From NCBI GenBank assembly GCA_027924645.1, contig BSBN01000334.1, forward strand, positions 2,604,001-2,668,000: DNA of 64,000 nucleotides. The letters run 5' to 3'. The DNA is from Cunninghamia lanceolata (lineage: Eukaryota; Streptophyta; Pinopsida; Cupressales; Cupressaceae). The notes below the pieces were generated by a model. That model did no database searches. It was not told the origin of the DNA and saw only the letters and a program-made list of their open reading frames with translations. Of this stretch, positions 1 to 10,889 are shown piece after piece (within the stretch, counting starts at the first letter, position 1; each line of letters begins with the position of its first letter). The position numbers and the translations under genes are program-made.

Positions 1-1079
1 TAGAGACAAGTTAATAAAAGGTGGTCAAACACTCAAAGGTTTATCTTTTTAGTAGATTCGATAGTTCACTTCTCCTTCAATTTATTTGCATTATTTTGGG
101 TATTACGCTCGCTTCTTTCTCTGCTTTTGTTATCTAGGGTTGCCTAGAAAACACGTTAGTTAAATTGAAGCTTGTCGGGAAGACACAAAATGAAGTAAAA
201 TACATCTGAGAATCGTACTATTCAGTATGGACAACAACATGGAGCACAAACATTCATGCAGATCGCTAATGTTCGAGGCTGAGACTCCCAAAATTTTATA
301 CCAAGTTCTGATTTTCATACTATTTTGTTTTCTAATTTCTTTTTTATGATTGAATAGTTCTATTTCCCAGAAATATGTAAAATCTATCACATCAACCTAT
401 TATTTGTAAACTCGGGTTAATTTTAAACAAATTTAATCTAGTTGCAAACAAACTTTATCACATGCGAATAGGAATTGAGTAGAACTCGTTTTTGAATCGC
501 CAAACCATGAAAAACAGTTGTAATGATGTTAAATTGTCTAGAGAAAGCATGGTATACAACACCCAAAAAATATATATAGATTATATTGCTTTCGTGAAGC
601 TTCTTAAAATTCTGTCATGGCCTCCACATATTTCTATGATATTGGATATCGTTTTCAAAAAGTTCTAGAGAAAAAACTGTATATTTTAGAAATAGACAAC
701 ACTAAAAATGGGACTAACTCTAAAAAAATGCTGTTTTGCCGACAGCCGAACCGACGGAGTCTCTCACATTAGCATACGGGCGTCTTCCCCAAGTGGATCA
801 AATCAATTTAATAGGTTTTAAATAAAACATTTGTATTTTGTTGTTTGTATGGATTAGGAAGGACAGCGATCCTTAGATTCCCTCTACCTGCAACGCGTCC
901 CATTACCCACAAACGTTTGTATTTTGTTGTTTGTACAGATTCGGAAGGATAGAGATCCTTAGATCTTGAAAACAAAGTGCCCAAAGTTTGCAGAGAATGA
1001 AAAAACAGTAGTTAATGATTGATTTCCTCCTCCCTTTCTGTGATATCATACTCTGAATTCTTTTCTGTAAGAGGAAAAC
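1..1079 (+). other. 5' flank and promoter region of the GRAS gene (duplicated segment, copy 1)
   Basis: No convincing gene lies here. The whole stretch aligns by eye with 43017-43755 upstream of the second GRAS copy, so the duplication probably starts before the window. Compared with copy 2, this copy has about 230 extra bases (roughly 279-510) and lacks a short piece near 662. A GC-rich block (about 735-800) is well conserved between the copies and could be promoter or leader sequence. I could not place a TATA box or transcription start with confidence. Confidence 0.6.
830..965 (+). repeat. 86-bp-period tandem duplication upstream of the GRAS gene
   Basis: A block starting TTTGTATTTTGTTGTTTGTA at 830 recurs at 916, each followed by a similar GGAAGGA-AG-GATCCTTAGAT segment. 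The second GRAS copy has a single, shorter version near 43657. The duplication therefore arose in, or was kept only by, copy 1. It sits 115-250 bp before the start codon, within the likely promoter or leader. Confidence 0.75.
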
Positions 1080-2405
1080 ATGACAATGTTTTTACAAGAG
1101 AATGTTTTTACAGATCTGCCGACTAAATTCAGCAGCGACATATCCACAAACAAAACAGTTCTGTCGTCTGAAGAAATTATAAAATTGGCGGGCACGCGGT
1201 ACATAAGGGGCTTCGACGCTGTCTTTGCCATACCTTCTCTGTCAAGGGAAGACGAGAATGGACTAGAATTGGCTCATCTTCTGTTCGCCTCTGCAGAGAT
1301 GATAAGCAACAAGCAATATGATCAAGCCTCCAGGGTGTTGATGCAGTGTCGCAACTTCTCTTCGCAGTGGGGAAACCCCATACAGAGGATCTGCTATTAT
1401 TTCTGCGTGGCTCTACAAGAGAGAATCGAACGCCAGACCCGCAAGGAGTTAAGGAAGCCTCCAAAACAAGCCCTCGATTTCGCCTACAATGTCGACAGTG
1501 GTTATAATAAAACCGAATTTTATGCAATTGTAGCTATTTATACCAGAGTGCTGCCCTATGTGAAAATGCTGCAATTCACGTCTGTGCAAGCAACCATAGA
1601 GGCCGTGGGAGATGCAAGAAAAATTCATGTGATAGATCTGGGGATTCGAACCGGGTGCCAATGGACAGTGCTGATACAGAATCTTGCCCTTCGAGCTCCT
1701 TCTTCGTTCGAGCTTCTCACGATCACAGCAGTTGGAATGAATAGCGAAGAACTGAAAGATAGTGGAAGAAGGCTTCACGAGTTCGCTAAGTCCTTGGTGG
1801 TTCCGTTTTCGTACAGATTGGTGGAGATCTCAAGTATGGAGGAGATTCACGAAGGTTTATTCAACGTTAAGCCTGACGAGGCAGTTGCAGTGTATGCTCC
1901 CTATGTTTTTAGAAGTCTTCTATATAAGCCGATTCTTCTGGAGAGTTTTGTGAATGTTATAAAGAAACTAAGGCCCCGTATAATGGTGAATACAGAAACT
2001 GAAGCTGACCACAATTCTCCTTGTTTTGACAACCGATTCATTGAGGTACTTTTCTATTATAGCACTTTTTTTGACTTCTTGGATGTGATCTTGCCAGACA
2101 GACATGATAATGGACGGATCAAGTTTGAAGAAGTATTCTGTGGCAAATATATAAGAAATATGATAGCCTGTGAGGGGAATGATAGGACGGTTAGACATGT
2201 TAGAATTGATGTGTGGAGAAGTTTTTTTAGACAGGCGGGATTCAGGGAAATGGCCTTCAGCTATCAAGCCTGGTATCAGGCCAGGTTATTGCTGAAAACA
2301 TATTCTCACGGAGAATGTTATACTCTTAAGGCCAATGGATCTGCCATGATAATTGGGTGGAAAGGTACCCCATTAATTGGAGTATCTGCATGGACTTGTA
2401 ATTGA
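1080..2405 (+). CDS. GRAS-domain transcription regulator, intact, single exon
   Basis: The 441-residue frame is uninterrupted. It has a short N-terminal segment (1-60), then all GRAS subdomains in order: leucine heptad repeat I (about 62-130, starting LELAHLLFASAEM), the VHIID core as IHVIDLG (182-188), heptad repeat II (about 228-260), PFYRE (about 275-385, with IACEGNDR near 363) and the SAW region ending WKGTPLIGVSAW (about 388-438). GRAS proteins act in plant nuclei as transcriptional co-regulators, for example in gibberellin signalling, root patterning and symbiosis. The length fits a GRAS protein with little N-terminal extension. There is no DELLA motif before the domain, so it is not a classical DELLA, although the PFYRE and SAW parts look DELLA/SCL-like. 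The start is the first Met in frame and leaves heptad repeat I complete. Lack of introns is usual in this family. Subfamily is not assigned. Confidence 0.93.
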   Translation: MTMFLQENVFTDLPTKFSSDISTNKTVLSSEEIIKLAGTRYIRGFDAVFAIPSLSREDENGLELAHLLFASAEMISNKQYDQASRVLMQCRNFSSQWGNPIQRICYYFCVALQERIERQTRKELRKPPKQALDFAYNVDSGYNKTEFYAIVAIYTRVLPYVKMLQFTSVQATIEAVGDARKIHVIDLGIRTGCQWTVLIQNLALRAPSSFELLTITAVGMNSEELKDSGRRLHEFAKSLVVPFSYRLVEISSMEEIHEGLFNVKPDEAVAVYAPYVFRSLLYKPILLESFVNVIKKLRPRIMVNTETEADHNSPCFDNRFIEVLFYYSTFFDFLDVILPDRHDNGRIKFEEVFCGKYIRNMIACEGNDRTVRHVRIDVWRSFFRQAGFREMAFSYQAWYQARLLLKTYSHGECYTLKANGSAMIIGWKGTPLIGVSAWTCN

Positions 2406-2444
2406 ATGTGGGTTCGGTTCAATGGTTAAATGTAAATTTTAGTT

Positions 2445-2450
2445 AATAAA
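2445..2450 (+). terminator. Candidate polyadenylation signal of the GRAS gene
   Basis: AATAAA lies 40 bases after the stop codon in an AT-rich 3' flank. The same signal is kept at 44296-44301 behind the pseudogene copy. Confidence 0.5.
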
Positions 2451-2711
2451 ATTAAGATAATTATTTACCATATTAAATTTAATTAGAATGAGGTGTAACT
2501 TGACTTTTGGAAAGTGCAGTATTTAAATAAATTGAAAATTGAAATGTGATTGACTTGTAAAATGTAAACATTTGATCATTTTATTCTAAATGAAATGATT
2601 TTGACATTCAAATTTCAGAAATGTTTTGAAGTCTATTCATCAATGGTATAGTATAGTACTATAAATATGTCTTTTTCTTATGTTTTGGAGGGGCTTAAAA
2701 AACTCATAAAT

Positions 2712-2975
2712 TGTTAGTTGGCAGATACAAGAGAACTGAGAAAAAGAGTGAACTAGTAAACTGTGCTGCTGTAGTGAATGGATTTCATTACTTAATAAAT
2801 ATAGATTACATAATCTCTTTTAGAGAGGGATTTGGTTGTTACAAGAATATTCTGGAATAGCCAACATATGAAAACTCTAGAATAGCCGACATACAATTTT
2901 TAATTTTGTTTTATTTTTATTGACTGATCTAACTGACATAATCCATCTAGTAGAAATTATTAGAATATTATAACA
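2712..2975 (-). mobile_element. 3' LTR of a Ty1/copia element (264 bp)
   Basis: Read on the minus strand the segment starts TGTTATAATATTC, directly after a polypurine tract, and ends CCAACTAACA, giving the TG...CA ends of an LTR. Homology to the second GRAS copy stops exactly at 2711 (ACTCATAAAT is shared with 44586), so this LTR edge is also the insertion edge. The partner 5' LTR is not in the window, so no target duplication can be matched. Confidence 0.8.
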
Positions 2976-2990
2976 CTCCCCCCTAATTTC
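2976..2990 (-). other. Polypurine tract of the copia element
   Basis: The minus strand reads GAAATTAGGGGGGAG immediately before the LTR start. This is the position and composition of a plus-strand primer for reverse transcription. Confidence 0.8.
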
Positions 2991-4830
2991 TACTATTAAT
3001 TACATCAATATTTACAATACCCAAATTTTCTCTCAAATACTGAAATTGCTCCTATGCTAATGGTTTTGTGAATATATCCGTCAGCTGATCTTCGGATCTG
3101 TAAAACTCAAGATTGATCTCTCCATTGTTCACCAACTCTCAAATGAAGTGATACCTTGTATCAATGTGTTTACTCCTCTTATGAAAAACATGATTCTTTG
3201 ATAGTGCAATTGGTGATTTATTATCACAATAGATTTTTGTAGATTCCTTTTGCTCATGCATTAAATCCATCAAAACTCTTTGCATCCATACTGCTTGACA
3301 TGCTGCTGATGTACCTACCACATATTCTACTTCTGTGGATGAGATTGTTACTATTGGTTGTTTCTTGGATGCCTATGCAATGATACCTATTCCAAAGTGA
3401 AATACATATCCTAAAGTGCTCATCCGATCATCAATGCTCCTTGCAAAATCACTATTAGTATATCCAGCCAACTCAAACTTATCTGATGTGGAGTACAATA
3501 TACCATATCCAATAGTCCCTATAATGTACCTCAATATTCTTTTCCCTACTTGCCAATGTGAATCCTTGGGTGAGTCCATGAATCTAGATATCAAACTAAA
3601 TCCATACATAATATCTGGCCTAGTTGTTGTGAGATACATTCAGCTTCCAACAAGTCTTTTGAATATAGTTGAATTAACTTTGGACCCATTATCTTCTCTG
3701 CTGAGTTTTGTACCTATGGCTGTAGAAGTAGATGTTGGTTTGTAATTTATCATTCTAAACCATTTCAATACATCTTTTGCATACTTAGCTTGACAAATGA
3801 AAATCCCATATCATTTTTTATAAGCTCAATGCCTAGAAAGTATCTCATTAAGCCCAAATCTATCATTTCAAATTCCTTTTTCATGGCTGATTTAAACATA
3901 TCTATAGATAAATATCCAGTAAAGATCAAATCATCAACATATAAACAAGCAATCAAAATCTGACCTTGCTTGTTGACCTTCATGTATAGTGTAGGCTCGC
4001 TGCTGCTCCTTTTGAATCCATTATCCATCATGTATGCATCTATTCAGCTATACCACACTCTAGGTGCTTGCTTGAGTCCATAAAATACCTTCTTCAATCT
4101 ATATACCTTGCTTTCATGCCCACTTACCCCATATCCTTCTGGCTATTGTACATAAACTTCTTCCTCTAAAAATCCATTCGAGAAGGCTAATTTGACATCC
4201 ATTTGATAAACTTTCCAACCAAGTTGAGCTTCTATTGCTATCACCATTCTAACTATATCAAGTCTTGCTACGGTTACAAATGTTTTGCTATAATCAACTC
4301 CATATTAGTGTGCAAACCCCTTAGCTACTAATCTTGCATTAGATTTTTCAACATCTCCATTTGCATTAAACTTAGTTTTGTACACCCATTTCACACCCAT
4401 GCATTCTTTTCCTTTCCCATGTGTAATTTTTTTCTATTGATTCTATCTCTTCATTCATTTCATAAATCCAATGTTCTTCCTTAATTGCATCCTCAAAACA
4501 TATAGGATCATGAGAAAATAAAATAAAATTTGATTGCAGATTTACTCCTTCTCCTTGATCATAAATGTCTTGTAGCCTTCTAAACTTCTTACCTTTAATT
4601 CTTGATCTCAAAGATTCAAGTGTAGGATTAGAATCACTACTTACTTGTGAATTAGGAGAAGAATGGATTGATAATTCACCTCATTCTCTTTGTGGAGTCC
4701 TTAATGGAGTACCTTCTTGAACAACAGTTTGATTGTCTTGACTTTCTTGAACCTTTTCTTCTTCTTCATCATGAGGTATTGCCTACACCAACTGAAATTG
4801 ATTTTTCTATACTACCGGGTGTGTGCATGA
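2991..4830 (-). pseudogene. pol: Ty1/copia pol, 3' half: reverse transcriptase and RNase H (decayed)
   Basis: Minus-strand frames give, in order from 4611 down: the start of the copia RT domain (PICFEDAIKEEHWIYEMNEE, about 4450-4510), conserved RT blocks in broken frames (ARLDIVRMV; VYQMDVKLAF; YGLKQAPRVWY), the catalytic block CLYVDDL (about 3925-3945), IDLGLMRYFLGIEL, the linker TTRPDIMYGFSLISRFM (about 3580-3630), and RNase H with STEVEYVVGTSAACQAVW and IYCDNKSPIALSKN, ending about 3000 with DIFTKPLA-type sequence. Several stops and frameshifts make it non-functional. The inter-domain linker runs to about 4830, where it is lost. The missing protease and integrase lie in the same orientation at 26846-28157 and 41028-41115, with no overlap in domain coverage, so the two are probably halves of one element. 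Confidence 0.9.
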
Positions 4831-5031
4831 AGTTGAGTCCACTTTTTGGCCAAAAAGTGGAAGTGTTTTCCCTAATTTTGAGAATTTGTCGCATTTGGCC
4901 TTAAAATTTGAAGCACTTAGAGATGGAATCTTAAAAAAAGTCACTAATCATAAAATGTAGTACTCAAAGTCTAATTTCCAAATATGTAATTATTTAAATA
5001 TCATATGACACAAATTGATTTTCGATAAGCA
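4831..5031. other. Unassigned AT-rich insert with a perfect 22-bp palindrome at its left edge
   Basis: Copia similarity ends about here. The first bases hold CCACTTTTTGG followed at once by its reverse complement (4835-4856). No coding signal is seen. With 5328-5564, 9664-9936 and 26497-26845 it is the non-copia sequence left between the two copia halves once recognised elements are removed, about 1.1 kb in total. Confidence 0.45.
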
Positions 5032-5316
5032 TTTTTTTTTTTAAATGTGCCTGGTAAACTTTTTAACGTGACCAGCGATGCTGGCGCGACACGCTCTCCA
5101 GCTCCACGTAAATGCTTTTGCTTGGAGCAATGGACCGGTGAGGCCACAACATGAGGGACCTCATCCCCTAGCAAGAACACTTCAAACCCGCGAGCTCGTT
5201 GGCCCAGCAAAGGCATAAAGCCTTGCGAGCTTATTGGCACAACAGGGGTTTGAACTCTGGTGGCCGCCACTACAACCGAGTGACTTAATCACCGAACCAT
5301 GCTGTCATCGGCGTTA
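5032..5316 (-). mobile_element. tRNA-derived SINE with A-tail and target duplication
   Basis: On the minus strand the element begins near 5316 with a tRNA-like head: an A-box-like ATGGTTCGGTGATTAAG, then a B-box-like AGAGTTCAAACCC about 40 bases on. A GC-rich body follows and the element ends in a run of 11 A (plus strand T, 5032-5042). Flanking GATAAGCATTT (5024-5034) and GATAGGCGTTT (5317-5327) match at 9 of 11 positions and look like an aged target duplication. SINEs are moved by LINE machinery and transcribed by RNA polymerase III. The family is not identified. Minus-strand reading frames across it are not genes. Confidence 0.75.
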
Positions 5317-5327
5317 GATAGGCGTTT

Positions 5328-5564
5328 CTAAAAACTACTATTTAAAAGTTATTTTTAACTATACCATGCATTTGTACATCATCCATATTTTGACCTAAAT
5401 AATCGTACTTTTCTAAATCCTTTTGGGAAAAGATTTGTAACTCACTAAAGCATGATTTCCATATTTTTTTGTAATTTTTAATTGAATATTTCTTTTGTTA
5501 ATTTTTTATTGGCCATATTTGGTGTTTTGAAAAATTGTCGTGTACGTCATGCATAAGATGACCT
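5328..5564. other. AT-rich stretch, nothing recognised
   Basis: No coding frame, RNA gene or known repeat end is visible. It is the flank between the SINE and the solo LTR. Confidence 0.5.
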
Positions 5565-5569
5565 AAACT

Positions 5570-8500
5570 TGTAACATCCACATTCTAAAAACATAGTAAA
5601 ATCAATAATTTACCATAGAGTAAATCAACAAGTTAAAAATGAGAAATTTTTTCTTTTATTTAACATATAATCAAGTAACAACAAATTGCAAGATTTCTAT
5701 CCTGAAATAAGAAACATAATATAATATACAAAGATGACCTTTTGTGTTTACAATTACAAATATCTGCAATAGATAATGTCCTACATAGTCTCAATAAACA
5801 CAAGTCTCAAAGATATACTACATCCAGAAATCTAACATCTTTATCACAAGCCTCGACATGTCTTCTACTAGAGAGAGAGCATCTTCCTAGTGCCTTACCT
5901 CCATCCATAGACCGGCGGTCTCCCACACATCTTCCACATAAGAAGTGGCCCTACACTTCACGAGGAATATAGACCAAAGGTGACTAGTGGTAATTTGACT
6001 TTTTTGAGTACATAGTATTGTATCTTACACAACTCTATCAACCATACAACCCTAGATACCCTCTAGCTAAGTATGATTTCCAATAGGCTGTGCAATCCAC
6101 ATACATTGAACCGACAATGCATGCAGAGACATATGCATTACTATGGCCATAGTTTCAATATAAATTGACATTCGCAATGAACGTTGTCATAATGTTCATC
6201 CACCCCAACTGGACTTAGATACTATCATATTCCTATAGTTTGACTTGGTTGATTATGTATAACTATATAGTCTTGTCAACTACAAGATTTTAGTCTTCCC
6301 ATCCTAGACAAATTTACATTCACTTTCTATATTCCATAGACCTTATCAATTACCTTTCTTTATAAGGATTCTCATTGCATCATTGCAATACCCAAGATCC
6401 AAGACTTATCAACTCATAGGAATTTTAAATCGATTTATAATGACTTAGGTGGTTTCCTTACCCATGTTAATAATCATAGTCTACGAAATTGTTTCCTTTC
6501 TTACAAGTAAGAATAAATAAACATTGTTAGGATATTTGTCCCTTCAATCATGATCTATATAATGATCACAATGATTTAATATAAATAAATAAATACCTTA
6601 TTTGGTCAAGTTAAGGTTTAACTAAAGAGTTTTTATCTAACTCAAATCTAGTCTTTATGACTTAGGTGGATTCACAAGACACTGTCATTGCTCCATAGAC
6701 CTTATGGAATGACTATCTGTTCTTGGGTATCTCTTTGCACCTTTACAACATTTGAGATTCATCACTTATCAACAAATAATAGCTAAGAGAAGTTGTGACC
6801 AAAAAGGTATAATAAACTTTATTCTTGTCTAACCATTTAATAGTACCTCTTGCATGCTTGCAAAACTGAGGCTTATGACTTATATCATAAGTTGACTTGT
6901 AACCAAACAAATACATTTCTCTACCTAAGGTCACTTAAACATTATTGACTAATAACAAATCTCTATTCAATAAGATAAATATGAACATTTATTATTTAGG
7001 GTTCTCGACCCTTCAATGTCTACCCCCATAAAATAACTAAAATGAGTTATAACCATAAAGGTGTCATCAAATAATCTCCAACCCTTCTAGGTTAATCTAG
7101 GGTTTTATTTTACCCTTGAATAATCCATTATATCAAAATAGCCTTGTCTCATAACTTCGAGACCGAGGTTTATAAATGATCTTTTGTTTAACTCAACCAA
7201 GGTTAAGAATACTATAGTTTTGTAATAGATAATAACTCCTATACAAAAGGAATATGAATACTTTTAATTACCCTCACGTGATGTCATTGACCATCACTTC
7301 TTATATACTCATATATGATTCTATACAAAGTCATTTCTAGATAGACTTAGTCTATTCCATCATAATGGTTTACTATAACACTCTACTCATCAAGAATAAT
7401 AGAATAGACATTAAATATGGTCCTACGACATTTATCCCATTTTCCAAACTATCCCTAGTTCTTCTACCACTCAATAGGTTTTACCGTAGTTATCATAGAT
7501 CATCAAGAATCTAATTTCTTTTGATAAGAAAACATTTTTGACAAATGTATAGAAATTAAACCAAGAATGGTTTCGAAATGGTAATATCTCCATTTAATAC
7601 TATGAATCATATTACTCATAGCTGGTAAGTTTTCCTATCAAGTATCATTTTCACTAATCTCAACGAGAGTTAAATACATATTTATCTAGAACCAAAGTTT
7701 TCTTGCAATTATAAGAATACTTTTACCATAGTATCCCAATACATATAAATTTTGTATTGACTATATGTACTGTTAATATAGAAAACTACGATAGGTAAGA
7801 AACATAAAGACATGCATAGAAATTGGTTACATAGTAAACTTAATGGCTTACCTATCTTCAACCATCCAAACTATAGTACTAGCCTTCATTATATTGGCCT
7901 TAGTATGCACTCGGATGTCATTCCCAAAAAGATCCAAAAATTGACTTAAACTTTGCTTGAAGGAAAGATTATAAATATCAACTTGAGCTATAATTTATAT
8001 CGTATCGACTAAGAGTTCTTTGATAAAAGAAAGCTTTTGATCACACTCAACTTATAGTCTAAAAATCTTGTAAACTTCAAACACTTCAAAAGAAATACTT
8101 ACGTTCTCAGATAAAACCATTATTGTCTAAGGTTTTTAAAAAAATGCTTATTAAAAGGTAAACACATGAGAAATATGCTCAACTCATACCTGGGTAATTC
8201 TCACAAATGCAAAACTGGTAACATTTAGACTATGAGCTATCGACTCTGCTGGTATACTCTTGTCGACCTAAGTTTAAAATCCTTGCTACTATTCTCCTTA
8301 GCTATGATAATCATGCTCTTATCCCTCTCAGCTAAACACTTATTAGTCTTGTACTCTTTTTATCGACAATGTTATTCATCTCCTCACAAACAAAATAGTT
8401 CTCCCTTATCGACTCTATGAGGATCAATATTCTATCCACAGTTACCAACTCTAAAAACTCTTCCCTGAAGAACAACGTCCTCTTTTTTTAACTAACTTCC

Positions 8501-9658
8501 TTCTCGACTTAAACCTATTGTTTTCCACTCTTTCCAGTTGAAAACATAATAAATACAGAGCAGTCCATTGATGATTCGATTTCAACCGATAGCTAATAAA
8601 ATTCAAATCTCAACATATGTCGACGATGAAAACATCCTTTGTGGAAACTCAGTGAAAGTGGTTAACATAACCACCACTTCTCTTCTAAGAGGTTGACAAA
8701 ACATTTAAACCATCACTGAGCAATCAATGACCATAAAGGATGATTCGATCCATCAAGCATTTGAAATAAAGGCACTCCCTGAAATATGCCTACGGTTGCT
8801 CAAGAGTAAGCTTTAATAATTATCATGAGGTATTATCCTCATTCGATGAATATGTAAATACTAATTTGTTTATATCAAATATGGTTTACATAACATCAAT
8901 CATATTCAATGGTTATGATTTGATCAATAAGAATAATAGTAATAAAACAAAGGTTTTATAAATAATGTGAATGGGTTGAGTTTACCTCCTCATCACAATC
9001 CTTCATTAAAATCATGTCAACTTGACTTGTCAAAATTGTCATTTGACATTAAACGTCGACAATAAAACACTTAAGTGACTTAATAATAATAACACAATCA
9101 TTTTATGACAATGACATCGTAACTTTTACATTAAATGTAAATGGTCATAATTCTTACTCATACAACGTCCTTTGCATTACAAATGACTATAACGATACAC
9201 TACGACTTGAAAAGATTCGAAAGATATCCACTACTTGTCGATTGGATTCAAAAGTAAACTGACAAGACAAGACTTACCTCTTACGACAATGGTTCACATT
9301 TTCGTTAAACACTAATACTCGTTTGGCAAATCATCACTTGTAACCTGAGGTCTATATCTCTCTCCTCGAAAGATACTCTCTCTCTCTCTTTTCTTCGAGA
9401 GTCATCTAAAAACTTGTAATCCTGTATCAAACTTGTAACCAACAAATTATGATCAGTACATCATTATTCAGCTAATAAACCAAATCTTATAATGCAATAT
9501 TAAATCAACAACAATAAAATATTCATTTCCATAATTCGATATATGACATTTGATATAATCTATGTCTTTCCTTGACATTAATCTAAACATCATAATAGAT
9601 TTACTTATGTCCACGTAAAAGTAAAAAGTATAGAAAGACAAAAATTGGGGATGTAACA
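5570..9658. mobile_element. Probable 4.1-kb solo LTR with 5-bp target duplication
   Basis: The segment starts TGTAACATCCACATTC and ends TTGGGGATGTAACA, giving TG...CA ends with an imperfect inverted terminus (TGTAACA and its near-complement). It is flanked by AAACT at 5565-5569 and AAACT at 9659-9663. No primer-binding site, polypurine tract with a second LTR, or pol coding was found inside. The simplest reading is a large LTR left after recombination between the two LTRs of an element. The ends resemble those of the two LARD-like elements below (TGTCACAACCCACATT; GGATGTTACA). Orientation is unresolved because the ends are nearly symmetrical. Confidence 0.65.
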
Positions 9659-9663
9659 AAACT

Positions 9664-9936
9664 TATCATTTTTTAAATTTTTTTTAAATTGAAAAGAATT
9701 GTCTGAAGTATGCTTTTGTACATTTTATTTTTCAAAAAATTATTTTAATAAAAAGTTATTAAATTACTAAAAAACATTGATAATTCAAGTTTATGGACCT
9801 GTTTCATCATAAATTAATTGAAAAATAGAAAAAATAATTTAGTTGTAAAAAAATACATATTTGTAATCTACACTGTCTCATCTATAATGGGTTTTAATTT
9901 TATCAAATTTTTTTGCAAAAAAGGTCTTCAGACAAA
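9664..9936. other. AT-rich flank, nothing recognised
   Basis: Very AT-rich sequence between the solo LTR and the next element. No supported feature. Confidence 0.5.
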
Positions 9937-9941
9937 TGCCC

Positions 9942-10853
9942 TGTAGACACCTAAAATTGACTAGTTCTTAGATCAGACATTCATCTACATCAGTCAACTA
10001 GTTCTTAATTATTTGATTAAGTTCATCTATGATTATTATCCAATTTATCCTCCATGTTAATTAAATAATCCTAATTATTTAATTAATCTAATTTATCCTC
10101 CATATTTGATTAAATAATTTTGATTTCTTAATTAAATCAATTAACCTCCACATTAATTAAATAAATTTAAAATATTTAATTAAATCTAATATTCCATTCC
10201 CTCCAAAATAAATAAAATTTAATATTTTATTTATTTTCCATGTGCACATGAAATTAATTAATTAATTTAATTTCCATCTCATCCATAATTCACTCTCAAT
10301 CAATTTAGATAACTAATCAATCAAATCAATTAACAAGTTAGCCAATTCAGTCATCTAGTCAATTAACTCAGTTAACTACTTAATCAATTCAATTAACTAT
10401 TCAATCAATTGAGTTCACTAAGCAATCAACTTAGTCAACTCTTCAATTAGATTTGTTAACTCCCCTGATGCAAGAGAGGGCAAGGGCACTTGTCCCTCTC
10501 TCATTCGTGCACATCCTCTCAACCGTTCTTAGCTATTGATCTCTCAAATCATCCACAACCGTTGATTTTAATCCCTAAGAGTCTATAAATTAAACTTCAT
10601 TCTCCATGTTAATCCTCTCTAATCTTCATACAATATTACTCTGCAAAAATCAATCTAGATCTTATCAGCCTCACATCACAACGTTATGTTGTTTAATTGA
10701 GTAATCCACAAAAATCAAAGAGCAAAGAGCAATTAATTGAAGTAGGATGCACTTCAATAAGCTTGATCAAATTTTTTTGTACAAAGGGAGGTACATTGTA
10801 TTTTTTTTTAATTTCTTTCATTTATTCTTTGCATGCAAAATTCACCTATCACA
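9942..10853 (+). repeat. 5' LTR of the 9942-26496 element
   Basis: It starts TGTAGACACC, ends CACCTATCACA, and is 912 bp long. It is rich in ATTTAATTAA and AATCAATT motifs in its first half. It contains TATAAATTAAAC (10575-10586), a possible promoter element, and it matches 11950-12297 plus 25925-26496. Confidence 0.85.
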
Positions 10854-10889
10854 TTTTGTCCCACCAGGCATGCTAAAATGTGATGGGTG
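10843..10889. other. Hairpin across the LTR-internal junction
   Basis: CACCTATCACATTTT (10843-10857) can pair with AAAATGTGATGGGTG (10875-10889) at 14 of 15 positions around a 17-base loop. The LTR ends at 10853, so the stem crosses the place where a primer-binding site should lie. No TGG-starting site complementary to a common tRNA was recognised here. Confidence 0.65.

Noticed and set aside
5001..5270. 89-codon minus-strand frame
   Set aside because: It covers the SINE; the tRNA-like promoter boxes and A-tail explain the sequence better than a protein.
5281..5316. A functional tRNA gene at the SINE head
   Set aside because: The A-box and B-box-like parts are present, but I cannot fold a proper cloverleaf and the segment is continuous with a SINE body and tail.
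9379..9392. CT microsatellite within the probable solo LTR
   Set aside because: A short simple repeat with no further structure.
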